A stretch of 64,000 nt of DNA from Ciona intestinalis (lineage: Eukaryota > Chordata > Ascidiacea > Phlebobranchia > Cionidae), in NCBI RefSeq assembly GCF_000224145.3, contig NW_004190418.1, forward strand, positions 48,228 to 112,227. The letters are read 5' to 3'. Positions 38,933-50,700 of this stretch are shown here, piece after piece. The notes below the pieces were generated by a model. It did not search any database and was not told the DNA's origin. It was given only the letters and a program-made list of their open reading frames with translations. Position numbers and translations under genes: made by a program. Within the stretch, counting starts at the first letter, position 1; each line of letters opens with the position of its first letter.

Positions 38933-41808
38933 ATGTCGGATGTTGGAGTAACCCTGTCTGCAGAGAAAACTACAAGCCCTACGACGGTGGATTTTGTTGG
39001 CGGTAAAACTTATGTTATGTAAAATTTGAGTATTTATCTGTTTGATTACAATTAACAAAGATTAAATTAGTTTAAGATATAGTCGTTAAAACACGCTATG
39101 GGTAAAAACTACTTGAGTAAAAGTGTCAAATAAAAGCTTGGCTGCTAAACCGAATTATTTTATATCAATTTATAGTTTGAAATATTTAATGAAATATCTT
39201 GCAGTTGTTGTAGACGACAATACTTTTGTTGTTCTTCGAACGATTGTTCTTTTGTTTCTTCTCGTTTTATCGCTGATTGGAAATTCTTTAGTTGTTTTAT
39301 CGGTCGCACAAAGTCGCAACAATCGACACAATCCATTCAATGCTTTTATATTAAGTTTGGCATCTTATGGTTTGTTGGAATGCGCGCTCACGATATCTTT
39401 AGCAACAGGTAACAATATAATTGTAGTTGTTGATGAAGTATCTTGTGTATACTGTGGTGGTTGTGTAAAACAAAGTAACTTTCACACCCCTCGTTCAGAA
39501 GTAACTTTCACACCCCTCGTTCAGAAGTAACTTTCACACCCCCCTTTAGAAGTAACTTTCACACCCCCCTTCAAAAGTAACTTTCACACCCCCTGTTCAA
39601 AAGTAACTTTCACACCCCCTGTTCAAAAGTAACTTTCACACCCCGTTCAGAAGTAACTTTCACACCCCTGTTCAAAAGTAACTTTCGCACCCCCGTTCAA
39701 AAGTAACTTTCACACCCCTGTTCAAAAGTAACTTTCACACCCCCGTTCAAAAGTAACTTTCACACCCCCGTTCAAAAGTAACTTTCACACCCCTGTTCAA
39801 AAGTAACTTTCACACCCCCTGTTCAAAAGTAACTTTCACCCCCATCCTCCAGGTTTTTCAATCGAAGAAACTTGGAACTTTGGGGATTTCCTCACGGGGT
39901 TTAACGCCTCGTTTGTTCAACTACAAAACACTGGGATATTTTTAACGATTTCCGCGATGGCTATTGACAGGTGATTGTTAGGGTTAGTTGGGGATAATAA
40001 TTATTTTGTGGTCGTGGTTAGCGTACTCATCTCCAGCTAAAGGCTTGCTGCTACCATTGTGGGCGTATGTGTCTTTGGGCAAGACACTTACCGAAATGCT
40101 CCAACCCAGTGGTCACTAATGGGTTGTCCAAATTATCGGCCATACATAAAAACATGTGTGGTAACAAGTGTCGTTGCCCTGTTAGCCCAGGATAAATAAG
40201 TCACCAACATATTTATCATTAAATTTGGACATAGTCTGTGTTATGAATAGAATCATTAAGTAACCAACACATATCTATCGTTGTAGATTCCTCGCCGTAA
40301 CGCGACTCACAAAGTACCACACGCACTCTAGTGTCCACCATGCAAACTACGCTGTGCTTTACACTTGGATACAATCGTTTATTTTTGCGCTTCCCTTGTT
40401 GTTCCAAAACCGGATGTTGGGGGTAACGGCTCGTCCGTTTGTGGAAAGGTGTTTGTGTGGTTTGGTTGAAGGAACTTCCGTTGCGTTTGTGTAAGTTAAT
40501 TATTGCTGGTTGTAACATACACAATATATGCAGTGGGGTGACATGGTACGCAAAGTATTTTGGTTTATATTTTTTACTTTAGAGGTTGATAGAACAACCA
40601 ACAGTAGGTGGTTAAACATATTTAGTCATATTTTAAATAAAACAATAAATGTGGAAACCAAATTAGTTCCCCCTCATGCACGATGTTTAAACTTTTGTTT
40701 ATGACATCACAGAGTGTTATTGTTGATCCTTTGTTTCATCATTCCATTGTTGATAACAATTGTTTTTCTTCATCTCGTAAACAAACGAGCAAAATACGAA
40801 CGGAAACGAATCCGAACGTCGAGTACACCGCATTATACAGTATATTGTTTGCAGGTAACATTATTATGATGTCATAATCTTCCGAACAATTTATCATAAA
40901 TATGTTTTTACTTGTGTAGTAGTGTTATACCAACTCTTGGGTGTTTAAGCATATTTTCCTATGTAATAACTTTATGATGTCACAATATTAATTATTAGGT
41001 CATAATAATAATTATGATGTCACAGGAGTCGATGTTATTGAAAGAAGCTCGTTCTGCGAAGTTTGTTTCGTTGCTATTGTTTCTTTTCATGGCGTTTAAA
41101 GCTCCGTATGTCATCCTGGATACTCTGACCCAACTAAATGTAGGCGGGGCTTTTTACCCGGCCAACAACTCTACGATTAAGGTGGACGGGTCGAAGTTTT
41201 ATTTCCAAACCGTGTTATCCTGGATGATGTTCTGTTTTTCCTCGTTGTACCCGGTCGTTACTTTCATTTATTTCAAGGAATATTGGAAAAGAATTAAAAA
41301 CTGGATTCTGTGTTCAAATGCTACAAGCATAATTAATAATGGTGAGCCATTGTTGTGAATAATCAACTTTGTTCGAGGACAATGGGTGAACAATCGAAGC
41401 GTGAATGACCATTGTTACACCCATTGTTTGCGTTTCAACAATGCTATTATGTTCACATTCATTCAAACATTGGGAGTTGTGATGTAATAAATACGTTTGT
41501 TTAGGTCACTTACGATCGAACCCACGCCATAGAAGAAGGCAACGCCGGAGGTTGAACGAAAATAAACGAAAGAAAATGTTGGTTGTTTATTTTAATTGTT
41601 TGTTTGTTTAAATTAAAGTTTTATTTTTTATAGAAATCCTAAATCTTCGATCAAACACGCCACAGCCCCCTCTAGTGTCTCGTCGAACATTCCAAGCGAG
41701 AAAGTAACGATAAACGGGACATCTAGTGGCGATAACGTGTTGTTCCGAGTTCCGGTGCTTTACGCAGCAACCGACGGACTTCATCTCGTAGCCTCCGGGA
41801 AAAAGTAA
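38933..41808 (+). CDS. Class A G protein-coupled receptor, orphan
   Basis: Eight exons, 38933..39002, 39205..39408, 39853..39970, 40287..40490, 40713..40854, 41026..41341, 41505..41577 and 41634..41808, join in frame to 433 aa. Seven helices are visible: TM1 VLSLIGNSLVVLSVA (GN motif), TM2 FILSLASYGLLECA, TM3 ending SAMAIDRFLAVTRL (DRF for DRY), TM4 LYTWIQSFIFALPLLF, TM5 LLLILCFIIPLLITIVFLHL, TM6 FVSLLLFLFMAFKAPYVIL, and TM7 FSSLYPVVTFIYFKEYW (Y-P-x-x-x-x-x-Y for NPxxY). The tail is basic (RRRQRRRLNENKRKK), then Ser-rich. Overall style recalls GPR22/GPR161-like orphan receptors, but this is not secure. The exon 5 donor could instead be at 40839 (phase is kept). Loss of the Asn in NPxxY is unusual. 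Confidence 0.8.
39055..39125 (-). repeat. Dispersed intron element, antisense copy in GPCR intron 1
   Basis: Minus strand: TTTTACTCAAGTAGTTTTTA, CCCATAGCGTGTTTTAACGA. The only clear copy that opposes its host gene. Confidence 0.7.
39475..39845. repeat. ~22-bp minisatellite in the second GPCR's intron 2
   Basis: About 17 copies of AAAAGTAACTTTCACACCCC with variable C-runs, up to 8 bp before the exon 3 acceptor. Confidence 0.95.
40010..40140 (+). mobile_element. SINE-like repeat copy in the second GPCR's intron 3
   Basis: Plus orientation: GTCGTGGTTAGCGTACTCAT (A-box-like), GCTTGCTGCTACCATTGTGG, GCGTATGTGTCTTTGGGCAA, ending CAGTGGTCACTAATGGGTTG. Confidence 0.65.
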
Positions 41809-41932
41809 AATAAATCTTTGTATTTCTTGCGTTTATTTGTGTAACGACATTTTAACGTCTTACAAACATTTTTCTTTCATCCCGATAAACGACCTGAACA
41901 TTGAAACATCGCTTCGCAAATAAATGCCAGGA

Positions 41933-42533
41933 AATGTTTTACAAACCAGGAAATAATATTAAATTGTTCCTTAGCAACAACAACAACAACTCACCAACCC
42001 AGTTGCCGACTGGTGCGAGTGAGCCCCACCAAGTGGTAGACGAGGTCGAAGATGTTCGTCCTTCATCCGTGGTCGATAAGCGTGTCGATGTTCGTTGTTC
42101 AAGAGATTGTTTACGTGATGATGTCATCGATGATGATGTCATATACATCACATCAGACTTTGATGAAGACGAAACAGAATCTGAGTTAAACAATTCAACG
42201 AACAGTCGAACGTTAATTTGGCCGCATCGTCACTCTAGTGACACCATGTGGAACTCTTTTGTGTCGCGGTTCAGCGAGGGTGACCCAGGGATTCCCCCTG
42301 ATGAGGGGATTTCCCACCCCCACACCCCAACCCCCGATGATGTCACAAACCAACTAACCGTAACGAATGATTGTGATGTCAGAGGTAGCCATGGGAACAA
42401 AATTCACCCAAATATTTCACGACCTTTTGTAAATGACTCGCTCGAAGACGCACATAAAGATATCGTTGCGACAACGAAACATAAAAGTTCCCGATCAAAG
42501 ATTTCACCGTTCGGACAACAGCATGCAACTTGA
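41933..42533 (+). CDS. Uncharacterised acidic open frame, possible GPCR tail exon
   Basis: From the first in-frame ATG the frame encodes 200 aa, rich in Asp, Ser, Thr and Asn, with no recognisable domain, signal or membrane segment. The codons are not repeat-derived and the frame ends cleanly. An AG (CCAG|GAAATG, 41927) just before the ATG could be an acceptor. If the preceding GPCR exon used the GTAACG donor near 41709 instead of its own stop, this frame would join in phase as a long cytoplasmic tail. It may also be an independent gene or chance. About one third of its Asp residues sit in GATGATGTCA-like DNA, the common octamer of this genome. Confidence 0.4.
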
Positions 42534-42769
42534 TGCTACCTATCTTGCAACACATGTGTTTTTACCTATCAATGTTTACACGGCCATGAAGTTCATTTTA
42601 ATCATATTTCGTGCGAGCCATTTGTTGAAAATGTTTTTATTGCAAATCTCTTACACGCTGGTTCATATAAATATAAATTTCTATTTAAAAATATTTTGGC
42701 CGCACGTGTCGCGGTTGGATCAACACGCTATGTGACGTCACAGAGGGTGCTTGTTTTGCAACACGTGAG

Positions 42770-43549
42770 ATGGCGAGCACCGTGGTTGTTGACGTCACTG
42801 ATGATGTCACAATAGGATCCAAGAAAAGAGTTTCGAATTTACCAGACGAGCCTCCTTTTATTTGTCCGACAGAAAGTTGTCGAAAAGAATTCGAGTCAAA
42901 GATTCGACTCCAGCGACATTTTCGAAATCACCGGGAAAAGAAACACGTGTGCTCGTATTGTGGGTATAAGTTTCTATATTTGAAAGATAAGAGAATACAT
43001 GAACGTATGCATACAGGTGAAAGACCTTATGTTTGCCAAGTTTGTAGCAAAGCTTTTATCCAGAAATGTACTTTACATAATCATTTAATAACTCATAACA
43101 AGACAGTAAAAGATGAAATTTGTGAAATTTGTGGAAGAGCTTATTTTTATAAGAAAAGTTTGGCCCAACACATTAAGGACAAACATTCAACATCGAGTGT
43201 GTTCGCGTGCCCGCATTGTGAGTTCAAACATAAAAATTTTAATGTTTGTAATGATCATATTAATAATTGTTCGGCACTCAAAGATGACAATGTTAAAAAC
43301 TCTGAAGAAATTCCGTTGGAAACAACAATGAGCCAAACATGGAAATGTGATTTTTGTGGTTCGCTGTTCGGAGATTTAGAGACGTATAACAACCACATGG
43401 TGGAGCTACACCAGGAAAACCAAGAGTTAAAAAACTTTGTTTGTGGACTTTGTCTTCAATGTTTGCGTGGCGAAGATGCCGTGAAACAACATATGTTAAA
43501 TAACCATCAAATATGTTTGACTGAAGTACCAGACGTTGAAAATAATTAA
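42770..43549 (+). CDS. C2H2 zinc-finger protein, first gene of a probable operon
   Basis: One coding exon, 259 aa. Seven C2H2-type fingers or finger remnants are visible: C-x4-C..H-x3-H near residue 31, then CSYCGYKF, CQVCSKAF, CEICGRAY, CPHCEFKH, CDFCGSLF and CGLCLQCL modules. The linker HTGERPY between fingers 2 and 3 is canonical, so sequence-specific DNA binding is likely for the central fingers. The late fingers have longer spacing and CXXC plus HX4H ends. No KRAB, BTB or SET partner domain. I cannot assign a vertebrate orthologue. The stop is 46 bp upstream of COMMD4. A TGACGTCA octamer lies just upstream, at about 42730. Confidence 0.85.
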   Translation: MASTVVVDVTDDVTIGSKKRVSNLPDEPPFICPTESCRKEFESKIRLQRHFRNHREKKHVCSYCGYKFLYLKDKRIHERMHTGERPYVCQVCSKAFIQKCTLHNHLITHNKTVKDEICEICGRAYFYKKSLAQHIKDKHSTSSVFACPHCEFKHKNFNVCNDHINNCSALKDDNVKNSEEIPLETTMSQTWKCDFCGSLFGDLETYNNHMVELHQENQELKNFVCGLCLQCLRGEDAVKQHMLNNHQICLTEVPDVENN

Positions 43550-43595
43550 GTTACTGTGTTTTTGTTTTGTTAACAAATATTATGTTTTAGACAGA
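43550..43595 (+). promoter_or_regulatory. 46-bp intercistronic spacer with acceptor
   Basis: TTTGTTTTGTTAACAAATAT leads to TTATGTTTTAG (AG at 43589-43590), 5 bp before the COMMD4 ATG. Too short for a usual promoter. Confidence 0.65.
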
Positions 43596-44162
43596 ATGAG
43601 GTTTAGGTTTTGTGGCGGATTAGATTGCCCTGATTGGGTTTTGGCAGAAATTAACACCTTAGCTCGACTAACTTCCGTTAAAATGAAACTTCTCGTTTCA
43701 CAAGTCTTGAAATCCATGAACGAAGGAAAACTGGATTTTGAAAAAGTTGAAAAAATAACTTTGGATGCGAAGCTTGGGGTTGGGGGGGTGAAGGCCAGTG
43801 TTGCGGGGTTGGAATTTATTTTATCGAGCGCAACAAAACATGATATTGGTTGGGAAACACTGCTTGATGAGTTGCAACAGCTTGGATTGCCGAAGGAACA
43901 CTCTGTGGCGTTATGTAAGTCGTTCGAGCGTAACGTGGAAAGTTTACGAGAAAAGTTTTTGGAGAGAAGTTTGCGGCGAAGTGGTCGGGTTGTCGGAGTG
44001 GATTGGAAGATTAACCCTGGGGTCGGGGGGTCAAGGGTCGTCGATGTTCGGGTGTCGATGGGGTCAGGGGTCGTTAGCTTTGCTGTGGAAGAATCAAAGT
44101 TGAAACAATTACTCGACGAGCTCAAGCAAGTCCAAACCCAGATTGAACAAATTGAAATCTAA
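43596..44162 (+). CDS. COMMD4: COMM domain-containing protein 4
   Basis: One coding exon, 188 aa. COMMD proteins assemble a ten-member ring (Commander complex, with CCDC22/CCDC93 and Retriever) that recycles membrane cargo from endosomes. The N-terminus MRFRFCGGLDCPDWVLAEIN is almost invariant for COMMD4. The alpha-helical HN domain contains DAKLGVGGVKASVAGLEFIL and LDELQQLGLPKEHS. The C-terminal COMM domain begins around VGVDWKI and ends in the leucine-rich helix LKQLLDELKQVQTQIEQI. Length (human about 199) is normal. It is the second cistron: the start is preceded directly by TTTTAG. Confidence 0.95.
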   Translation: MRFRFCGGLDCPDWVLAEINTLARLTSVKMKLLVSQVLKSMNEGKLDFEKVEKITLDAKLGVGGVKASVAGLEFILSSATKHDIGWETLLDELQQLGLPKEHSVALCKSFERNVESLREKFLERSLRRSGRVVGVDWKINPGVGGSRVVDVRVSMGSGVVSFAVEESKLKQLLDELKQVQTQIEQIEI

Positions 44163-44223
44163 ATCATTATTTTGTGCAATATGTTTATTATTATTCATTA
44201 TATTTTATTAATTGTTTATTTAG
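44163..44223 (+). promoter_or_regulatory. 61-bp intercistronic spacer, acceptor abutting ATG
   Basis: AT/T-rich and ending TTGTTTATTTAG at 44223, immediately followed by the POP5 ATG. A trans-spliced leader would supply the whole 5' UTR. Confidence 0.7.
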
Positions 44224-44700
44224 ATGGTAAGACTTAAACATAGATATTATTTAGTTAACATTATATTTGATGATGATTGTCTCGGCCACCGAATTGGGCA
44301 CAAAGTTTTGTACGACGCCATTAATTCCCTGCTTGAAGATTTCTATGGTGATAATGGTGTGGCTTGCATTCAATCAAATCTCAGCGTGAAATATTTGAAC
44401 ATTTACACGAATTTAATTTTGATTCGAGTTCGGCGGCAATTTCATAAAATGTTGGGATCAGTGTTGCCATTTATAAAGTCGGTAAAATGTGACTTGCTTG
44501 GAAAGGATAAGAAACTTGGGAGGATTGTTGATTGTTTGGTCAACACCGTACATGTGAGCGGGACGATCAGGTCGGCACAAAAATTCATCATTAAGTTCAA
44601 CAAAAAGAAAATTGAAATTATTTTACAACGTTGCGAAAATGAAGCTCTTGCAAACAAAATACGAAAATCAGTATTTGACAAAGGGACTAAAATTATTTGA
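44224..44700 (+). CDS. POP5: Ribonuclease P/MRP protein subunit POP5
   Basis: One coding exon, 158 aa. POP5 is a protein subunit shared by RNase P (tRNA 5' maturation) and RNase MRP (pre-rRNA cleavage), acting in nucleus and nucleolus. Motifs: MVRLKHRYYLV at the start (human MVRFKHRYLL), SVKYLNIYTNLILIRVRRQF in the central strand-helix and VHVSGTIRSAQKFIIKFNKK near the end. Length is close to the human 163. The acidic C-terminal tail of vertebrates is absent. It is the third cistron, with no room for its own promoter; its neighbour PDCD11 also acts in rRNA processing, which makes co-expression sensible. Confidence 0.94.
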   Translation: MVRLKHRYYLVNIIFDDDCLGHRIGHKVLYDAINSLLEDFYGDNGVACIQSNLSVKYLNIYTNLILIRVRRQFHKMLGSVLPFIKSVKCDLLGKDKKLGRIVDCLVNTVHVSGTIRSAQKFIIKFNKKKIEIILQRCENEALANKIRKSVFDKGTKII

Positions 44701-44765
44701 TGTTTGTGTTTTATTGTTGATTTTTTATAATTCTTGTTTTATTAAACTTTAGAAATTATTTTAAA
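44701..44765 (+). promoter_or_regulatory. 65-bp intercistronic spacer with acceptor
   Basis: T-rich, TTTTATTAAACTTTAG ending at 44752, 13 bp before the PDCD11 ATG. Confidence 0.65.
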
Positions 44766-47700
44766 ATGTCTGAATTATGTTTTCCACGGGGCAAGCCAAC
44801 GACAACAACACAAAAACGTAAATTTCAAGATAATGGAAACGAAAACTTATTTACTGAGGTAATATGTTGTTTCTATGTTGGCAGTGTTAATATATTGTTT
44901 TTATGTTGACAGTATTATTGTAATATTTCTATGTTTTCTAACAGAATCGTTTTAAAACTTCCGAAAAAAAAGATAAAAAAATTCGGAAAAAAGAAAAAGA
45001 TTTTGAGGAGGATATTGAAGAAGAAATTGTTAAAAAACAAAACGTAGAAGTTTTGCAATTTAAGGTAAAAAGTAAAATATAAAGTTTAAAATAAAAAAAC
45101 GAAGAAATATTTTTGCAGAAAGTTGAAGTTGGAATGTTGTTTGTGGGGTGTGTAAAAGACATTTACGAACTTGAACTGGTCATGTGTCTACCTGATCATT
45201 TGATAGGTGATTATGACATCATTATCTACTATGACATCATCATGTTATGACATTATTATTTATATCTCAGGTTACGTAAAAGCAACGAGAATATCCCGAA
45301 CATTCAGCGAAAAGTTGGAGAAAACTTTGTATTGTGATGAAACGGTTGGTATTATGACATCATCATAAACTGTTTGTAACAAATATATTTACAGACGACT
45401 CCTTTGAACGAAATATTTAAAGTTGGGGAGTTGTTGGTATGTTCGGTGGCAAGTGTCAATCCCGTCACAAAAAGTTTACAACTCTCTATCGACCCCCAGT
45501 GTGTTAACGCAAGTAAGTTTGTTGTTGATTATGACATCATACATATTGATTATGACATCATTGTTAATAGATCTTAATTTCACTGCCCTCCACCCCGGGA
45601 TGTTCGTCGCCGCTTCCGTTAAATCAAAAGAAGATCACGGTTTCCAGCTCGATATTGGAAAAGATGGGACATCGGGGTTTTTGCCGCTTAAATATAAAGG
45701 TGGGATTGTAATAAACAACCTATATGATGTAATAATGGTTGCTTGTAGATCCCGAGACACATCTACCAACAGGGGGGGTTATACGCTGTGTCATCGTCGA
45801 GGTGAAAAATGGCGGAAAAATTTTAATTCTTTCAAATGAGAAGAAGAAAATGAACAAAACTTTGGTAAGATTTCTATGAAATATAATTTAACACAGGGAA
45901 TTCCTCGTTTTGTGCAAAGTCAAAAATGCTGAATCGCCCGATACTGCTGACGGCGAGTCGGCGATCTCCGTAAGTTGCCATAGCAACAGGTTGACCCAAA
46001 GTTTCAGACTTTTCGATCAACTCCTTTAAGTACCATCCCCCGCTACTATACATAGATATTCTGTAAACATAGAAGTTTTTAATTTATAAAACAAACGAAC
46101 AAACCGCACCTTTGGTTGCCGTAATCACAAATAATTATATTTCCGCAACAATCGGTTTGGACACCTAGTGGTGACCTCAGTTCCCCCCGTCGAGCGCCAA
46201 AGTTTCCGAACTTGTTGAGATACTTTCCGTGTTTGTCGAACACTTTCACGCAGTTGTTACGATTGTCGCTAATGAGTATCTGTTGTTGTGATGTCAAAAA
46301 CATTCATTGTTATCATATATGATGTCATAAACATTCATTGTTATCATATATGATGTCATAAACACCTGGTTTCTATGATTCATTGTTACGTAATAAGGTT
46401 TGTTGAATTTGTTATTTCCATGATTATCAAGACGGGTTATAAGATTTCCATGTTTTGTGTGAATCGGAACTTCGTTGGTTGCGATGTCCGGTGATGATGA
46501 ATCTATGATGTCATAATATAGAGTGGTGACATCACAATACATGACATCACAATACCTCTCCATACAATCAACAANNNNNNNNNNNNNNNNNNNNNNNNNN
46601 NNNNNNNNNNNNNNNNNNNNNNNNNNNNNNNNNNNNNNNNNNNNNNNNNNNNNNNNNNNNNNNNNNNNNNNNNNNNNNNNNNNNNNNNNNNNNNNNNNNT
46701 ATTTATTCTAACTAATATTGGTAACAGGTGGATAACAACGGACCATCGGCTGTGATATTTAAACGTAATTTATCCGATAAAATATCTGAGAATATTCTGG
46801 AAGAATGGAAGGAGAAAAAAAACTTTGAGAGTCGAGTCATTGATGTTTCTTCGATTAATATGACATTGGAACTTAGCGCTAAAAGGTACGTTTGTAAGTT
46901 GGTAGGGTGGGGTAAGTTGGGTGGGTGGGGTAAGATGGGTGGTTGGGGTAAGTTGGGTGGGCGGGGTAAGTTGGGTAGGTGGGGTAAGTTGGGTGGTTGG
47001 GGTAAGATGGGTTCAGTAAGACAGATGGTAACCATGTTTTTGCAGGAGTGTTTTGGACGCAAAATATTTACGATACGAAGATATAATTCCCGGAACTTTG
47101 GTTCAATGTAAGATCACCCAAGTTCAACAGAAAGGTTTACAAGTTGTGTTGGGGTCAGGGAAGGTAAAGGTTTCAAATCCTGCAATAGTTTGATGGGTTT
47201 TGTGTCAAAACTTCATTTATCGGACATTATTTTGCAACATCCGGAGAAAATTTTCAACGAGGGAAACGTCATCCGGTGTCGAGTGTTAACATCGTCGGCG
47301 AAACGTCGACATTTGCATCTCACGCATAAACAATCGCTCGTTGGATCAAAACTTCCCATTGTTACCAATTATGATGTCATAAAGCGTGACGACGTTATTC
47401 ATGGATTCATTTCGAATATTAAACCTTTTGGGTAAGATTTCTAAGTTGAATATTTTAATGTTTCTATTGATGTGAAATATGATTTCTATGTTCCAGATGT
47501 TTCGTAAAATTTTACGATGATGTCACGGGGTTCGTTCCGCATCACCAACTTTCGGCGACACCTGTTCAAAATCCACAGAAATTATTTTTCATAGGACAGG
47601 TAAGAAATGCTTAGTCATGGTTTCATTGTTACATCATATTCTTATCAGGTCGTAAAGTGCCGTGTCATCTCAAACGATGCTGGAAATAAAAAGTTGAAAT

Positions 47701-50700
47701 TATCGTTTCGGACGATGAATGAGAAACGTGTAGTTGAACATAACGTTAAACCTGGAATGGTTTGTCTGTTATTATATTTCAACTAATTGTTTGTTTATTT
47801 ATTATATTTCAACTAATTGTTTGTTTATTTATTATATTTCAACTTATTGTTTGTTTGTTTATTATATTTTAAATAATTGTTTGTTTGTTTATTATAATAG
47901 ATGGTAAATGTTAAAGTAATAATGAAGGAACAATCACATTTGTCGGTCAAAATAATGGGCGATGAATCCGAGCAATCTGATTGGCCGACAGCAATGATCT
48001 CACAATATCAATTATCCGACTTTGTCGAAATATCGAGAAGTATTTTCACACTAGTTCGCGAGGAAACGGTTTTAAATGACTGTATCGTCGTGGCAACCAA
48101 ACAACAAATACAAGGTTTGAGATTTCTATTTTATTTAACTTTACAATATAAAATTTCGATTTGTTTATTAGTATCTCGGAAACATAGTTTGGTTGAACGA
48201 GGTTTAAAGGTCGACTTCTGTGACCTCATAATCGGACAATTGTTGAGATGTTTCGTTCGTCAAATTACGTCGTACGGGGTTTTCGTTGAAACTGTCGGCG
48301 GGTTGGTCGGTCTGTGTCCTAAGTCGGTGAGTCGGCATATATTTGATGAGTCGGCATTAATTGATAACAGTCCGTATATGAGTTATTGCATATCACTCGT
48401 ACAAGTTGTTGCTCGCAAATAGTTTATTTGATCATAGAAATAATATAAAACATTATAAAAATAATATAAACCATTATATTTGTTGTTTTTGCTTGCGAAT
48501 GATGAATCATCATATTTTCGATGAGTCATCAACGCTAGGCATTGTATGAGTGATTGTTCCATAGACAATATCTCCATTGTTACTATCTATGACATCACAG
48601 TTCTCTTTTATTATGACATCACAAAACACTTTGTCTGTATAAACCCCAGTGTTTCCATCACTTTGTTCCGCAACACTGCCTTCCATAGAAACAACATTAA
48701 TATTGCTTGTTACTGCTTGGTGGCGCATGGGAGTATAAACCTCGTCACTGCTCACCACACGATGTCTTACTTTCACCACTTGTAGGAGCCCTCGCTTCAC
48801 TAATACAACAACAACGAACGAGGTTACGATAAATCCGCATAGAAATCCTATAAACACCAATAGTTGGTCTGGTAATCCCTCTGTGCACTGTCGAGCTGCG
48901 TTTGTTGCATTCATTGTTGTTGAATGAATGGTGTATTGTGATGTCATAGTAACATGTATTATGACTCATACAGGCCATTTGTGACAAGTATCTCGCTGAC
49001 GTAAACGACCGATTCATAACCGGCCAATCAGTGGTTGCCGTGGTTACAGGGATTGAAGACGACAGAAAAAGATTTTTGGTTTCTCTTCGATTGTCTCAAT
49101 GTCCATTGATCGATGAACAACCAATCATATCCCAGTATTCTGACGAGATGAAAAAAATCAAAAAGTTTTTTCCGAAAGGTTTGAAAAATGAAATTTCAAA
49201 ATTATTTTAAACAACGAAGTTTGTTTCAGATAAATTGAAAGTTGGAGATCTTGTTACCGTGGCTACGAAGGATGGAACGAGATCAATCGAGGGGATTCCC
49301 GGGTTCGAGGTTCGGGGTGACATCACAGAGGATTCAACAGCAATTGTCGTTCACAAAGATTTTGCGACGAAAGTTTTGTTTGTTACAAACAAAATGCCGG
49401 TTGTTGATTTCTATTCTTCATCAAAACAAAAAGTAAAGGAAATGTTAGAACGACAAATTCGCGCTCAAGTATTGTTTTTTAACGATGACATCATAATGGG
49501 GTTCGTTGTCAACAATGGACGTTTAGTTCAAGTGTTCCGGAAAAATCATTGGAACGAAAAAAAAGTTTTAGTTGAAATTGGACAAAATATCAACATAGAG
49601 ATCATACAAAGGTCAGTTTTACCCGGCAACACTGCTGAGTTTTTACCCGGCAACACTGCTTAGTTTTTACCTGGCAACACTGCTTAGTTTTTACCCGGCA
49701 ACACTGCTGAGTTTTTACCCGGCAACACTGCTGAGTTTTTACCCGGCAACACTGCTTAGTTTTTACCTGGCAACACTGATGAGTTGACATCACAATACAC
49801 CATTCATTCACTGCTGAGTTTTAGTTTTCATTTTATTTCAGAAAGAATTTGCTTTTGGGTAAAATTCAAGAATCGAGTAGTGATGTTGGGGACTTTCCCT
49901 TCCTTGATATAAGTGTGGGGTCAAAGGTCAGAGGTGAGGTGACATCCATCCGAGCGACAACAGCGATCGTCAAACTTACATCGTTACCAATTGTCCATGG
50001 ACACCACCAAGTGGGGAGAATTCACGCATCGGAAGTTTTCGAGGAATGCAAACAGAACGTTTCTCCCATGAACAAGTTTGTTGCTGGATATTTGTTTGTT
50101 TTATTTAAATATTATTTGTTTGTTTTATTTAAATATTATTTGTTTGTTTTATTTAAATATTATATGTTTGTTTTATTTAAATATTATTTGTTTGTTTTAT
50201 TTAAATATTATATGTTTGTTTTATTTAAATATTATTTGTTTGTTATTTGTTTGTTTTATTTAAATATTATTTGTTTGTTTCAGCTTGAAAGTCGGCGACA
50301 CAATATCTTGCACTGTCATCGGTGTCCGAGATGTGATGACTCATCGATTTCTTGAAATCACGAACAGAAAAGCCACTAGAGGCGTCATTGAGCTGAGTTT
50401 GTGGCGCTCTGTTCCTCCACCTGGTGACAAAATCGATGCAGAATTTCCAGTCGGAAAAAAAACAAAAGTTTTTGTGAAAAATGTAGGAAATTATTAAAAA
50501 TTAAGTTGGTTTTAAGTTTTTTTGTTTCAGTTTGATCGAAGTCGTGAAAGTTATTTGGTTGAAGTTCGGCCGGGGGTTCGTGGGTTTATACCGAAGCTAC
50601 TGGCGATGGATGGGGGTAAGATGGGACAGGGGAAGATGAAACAGGGTCGATGTGTCGAGTGTATTGTTGTAAAACACGGAGATCCGATAATGTTCGCTTG

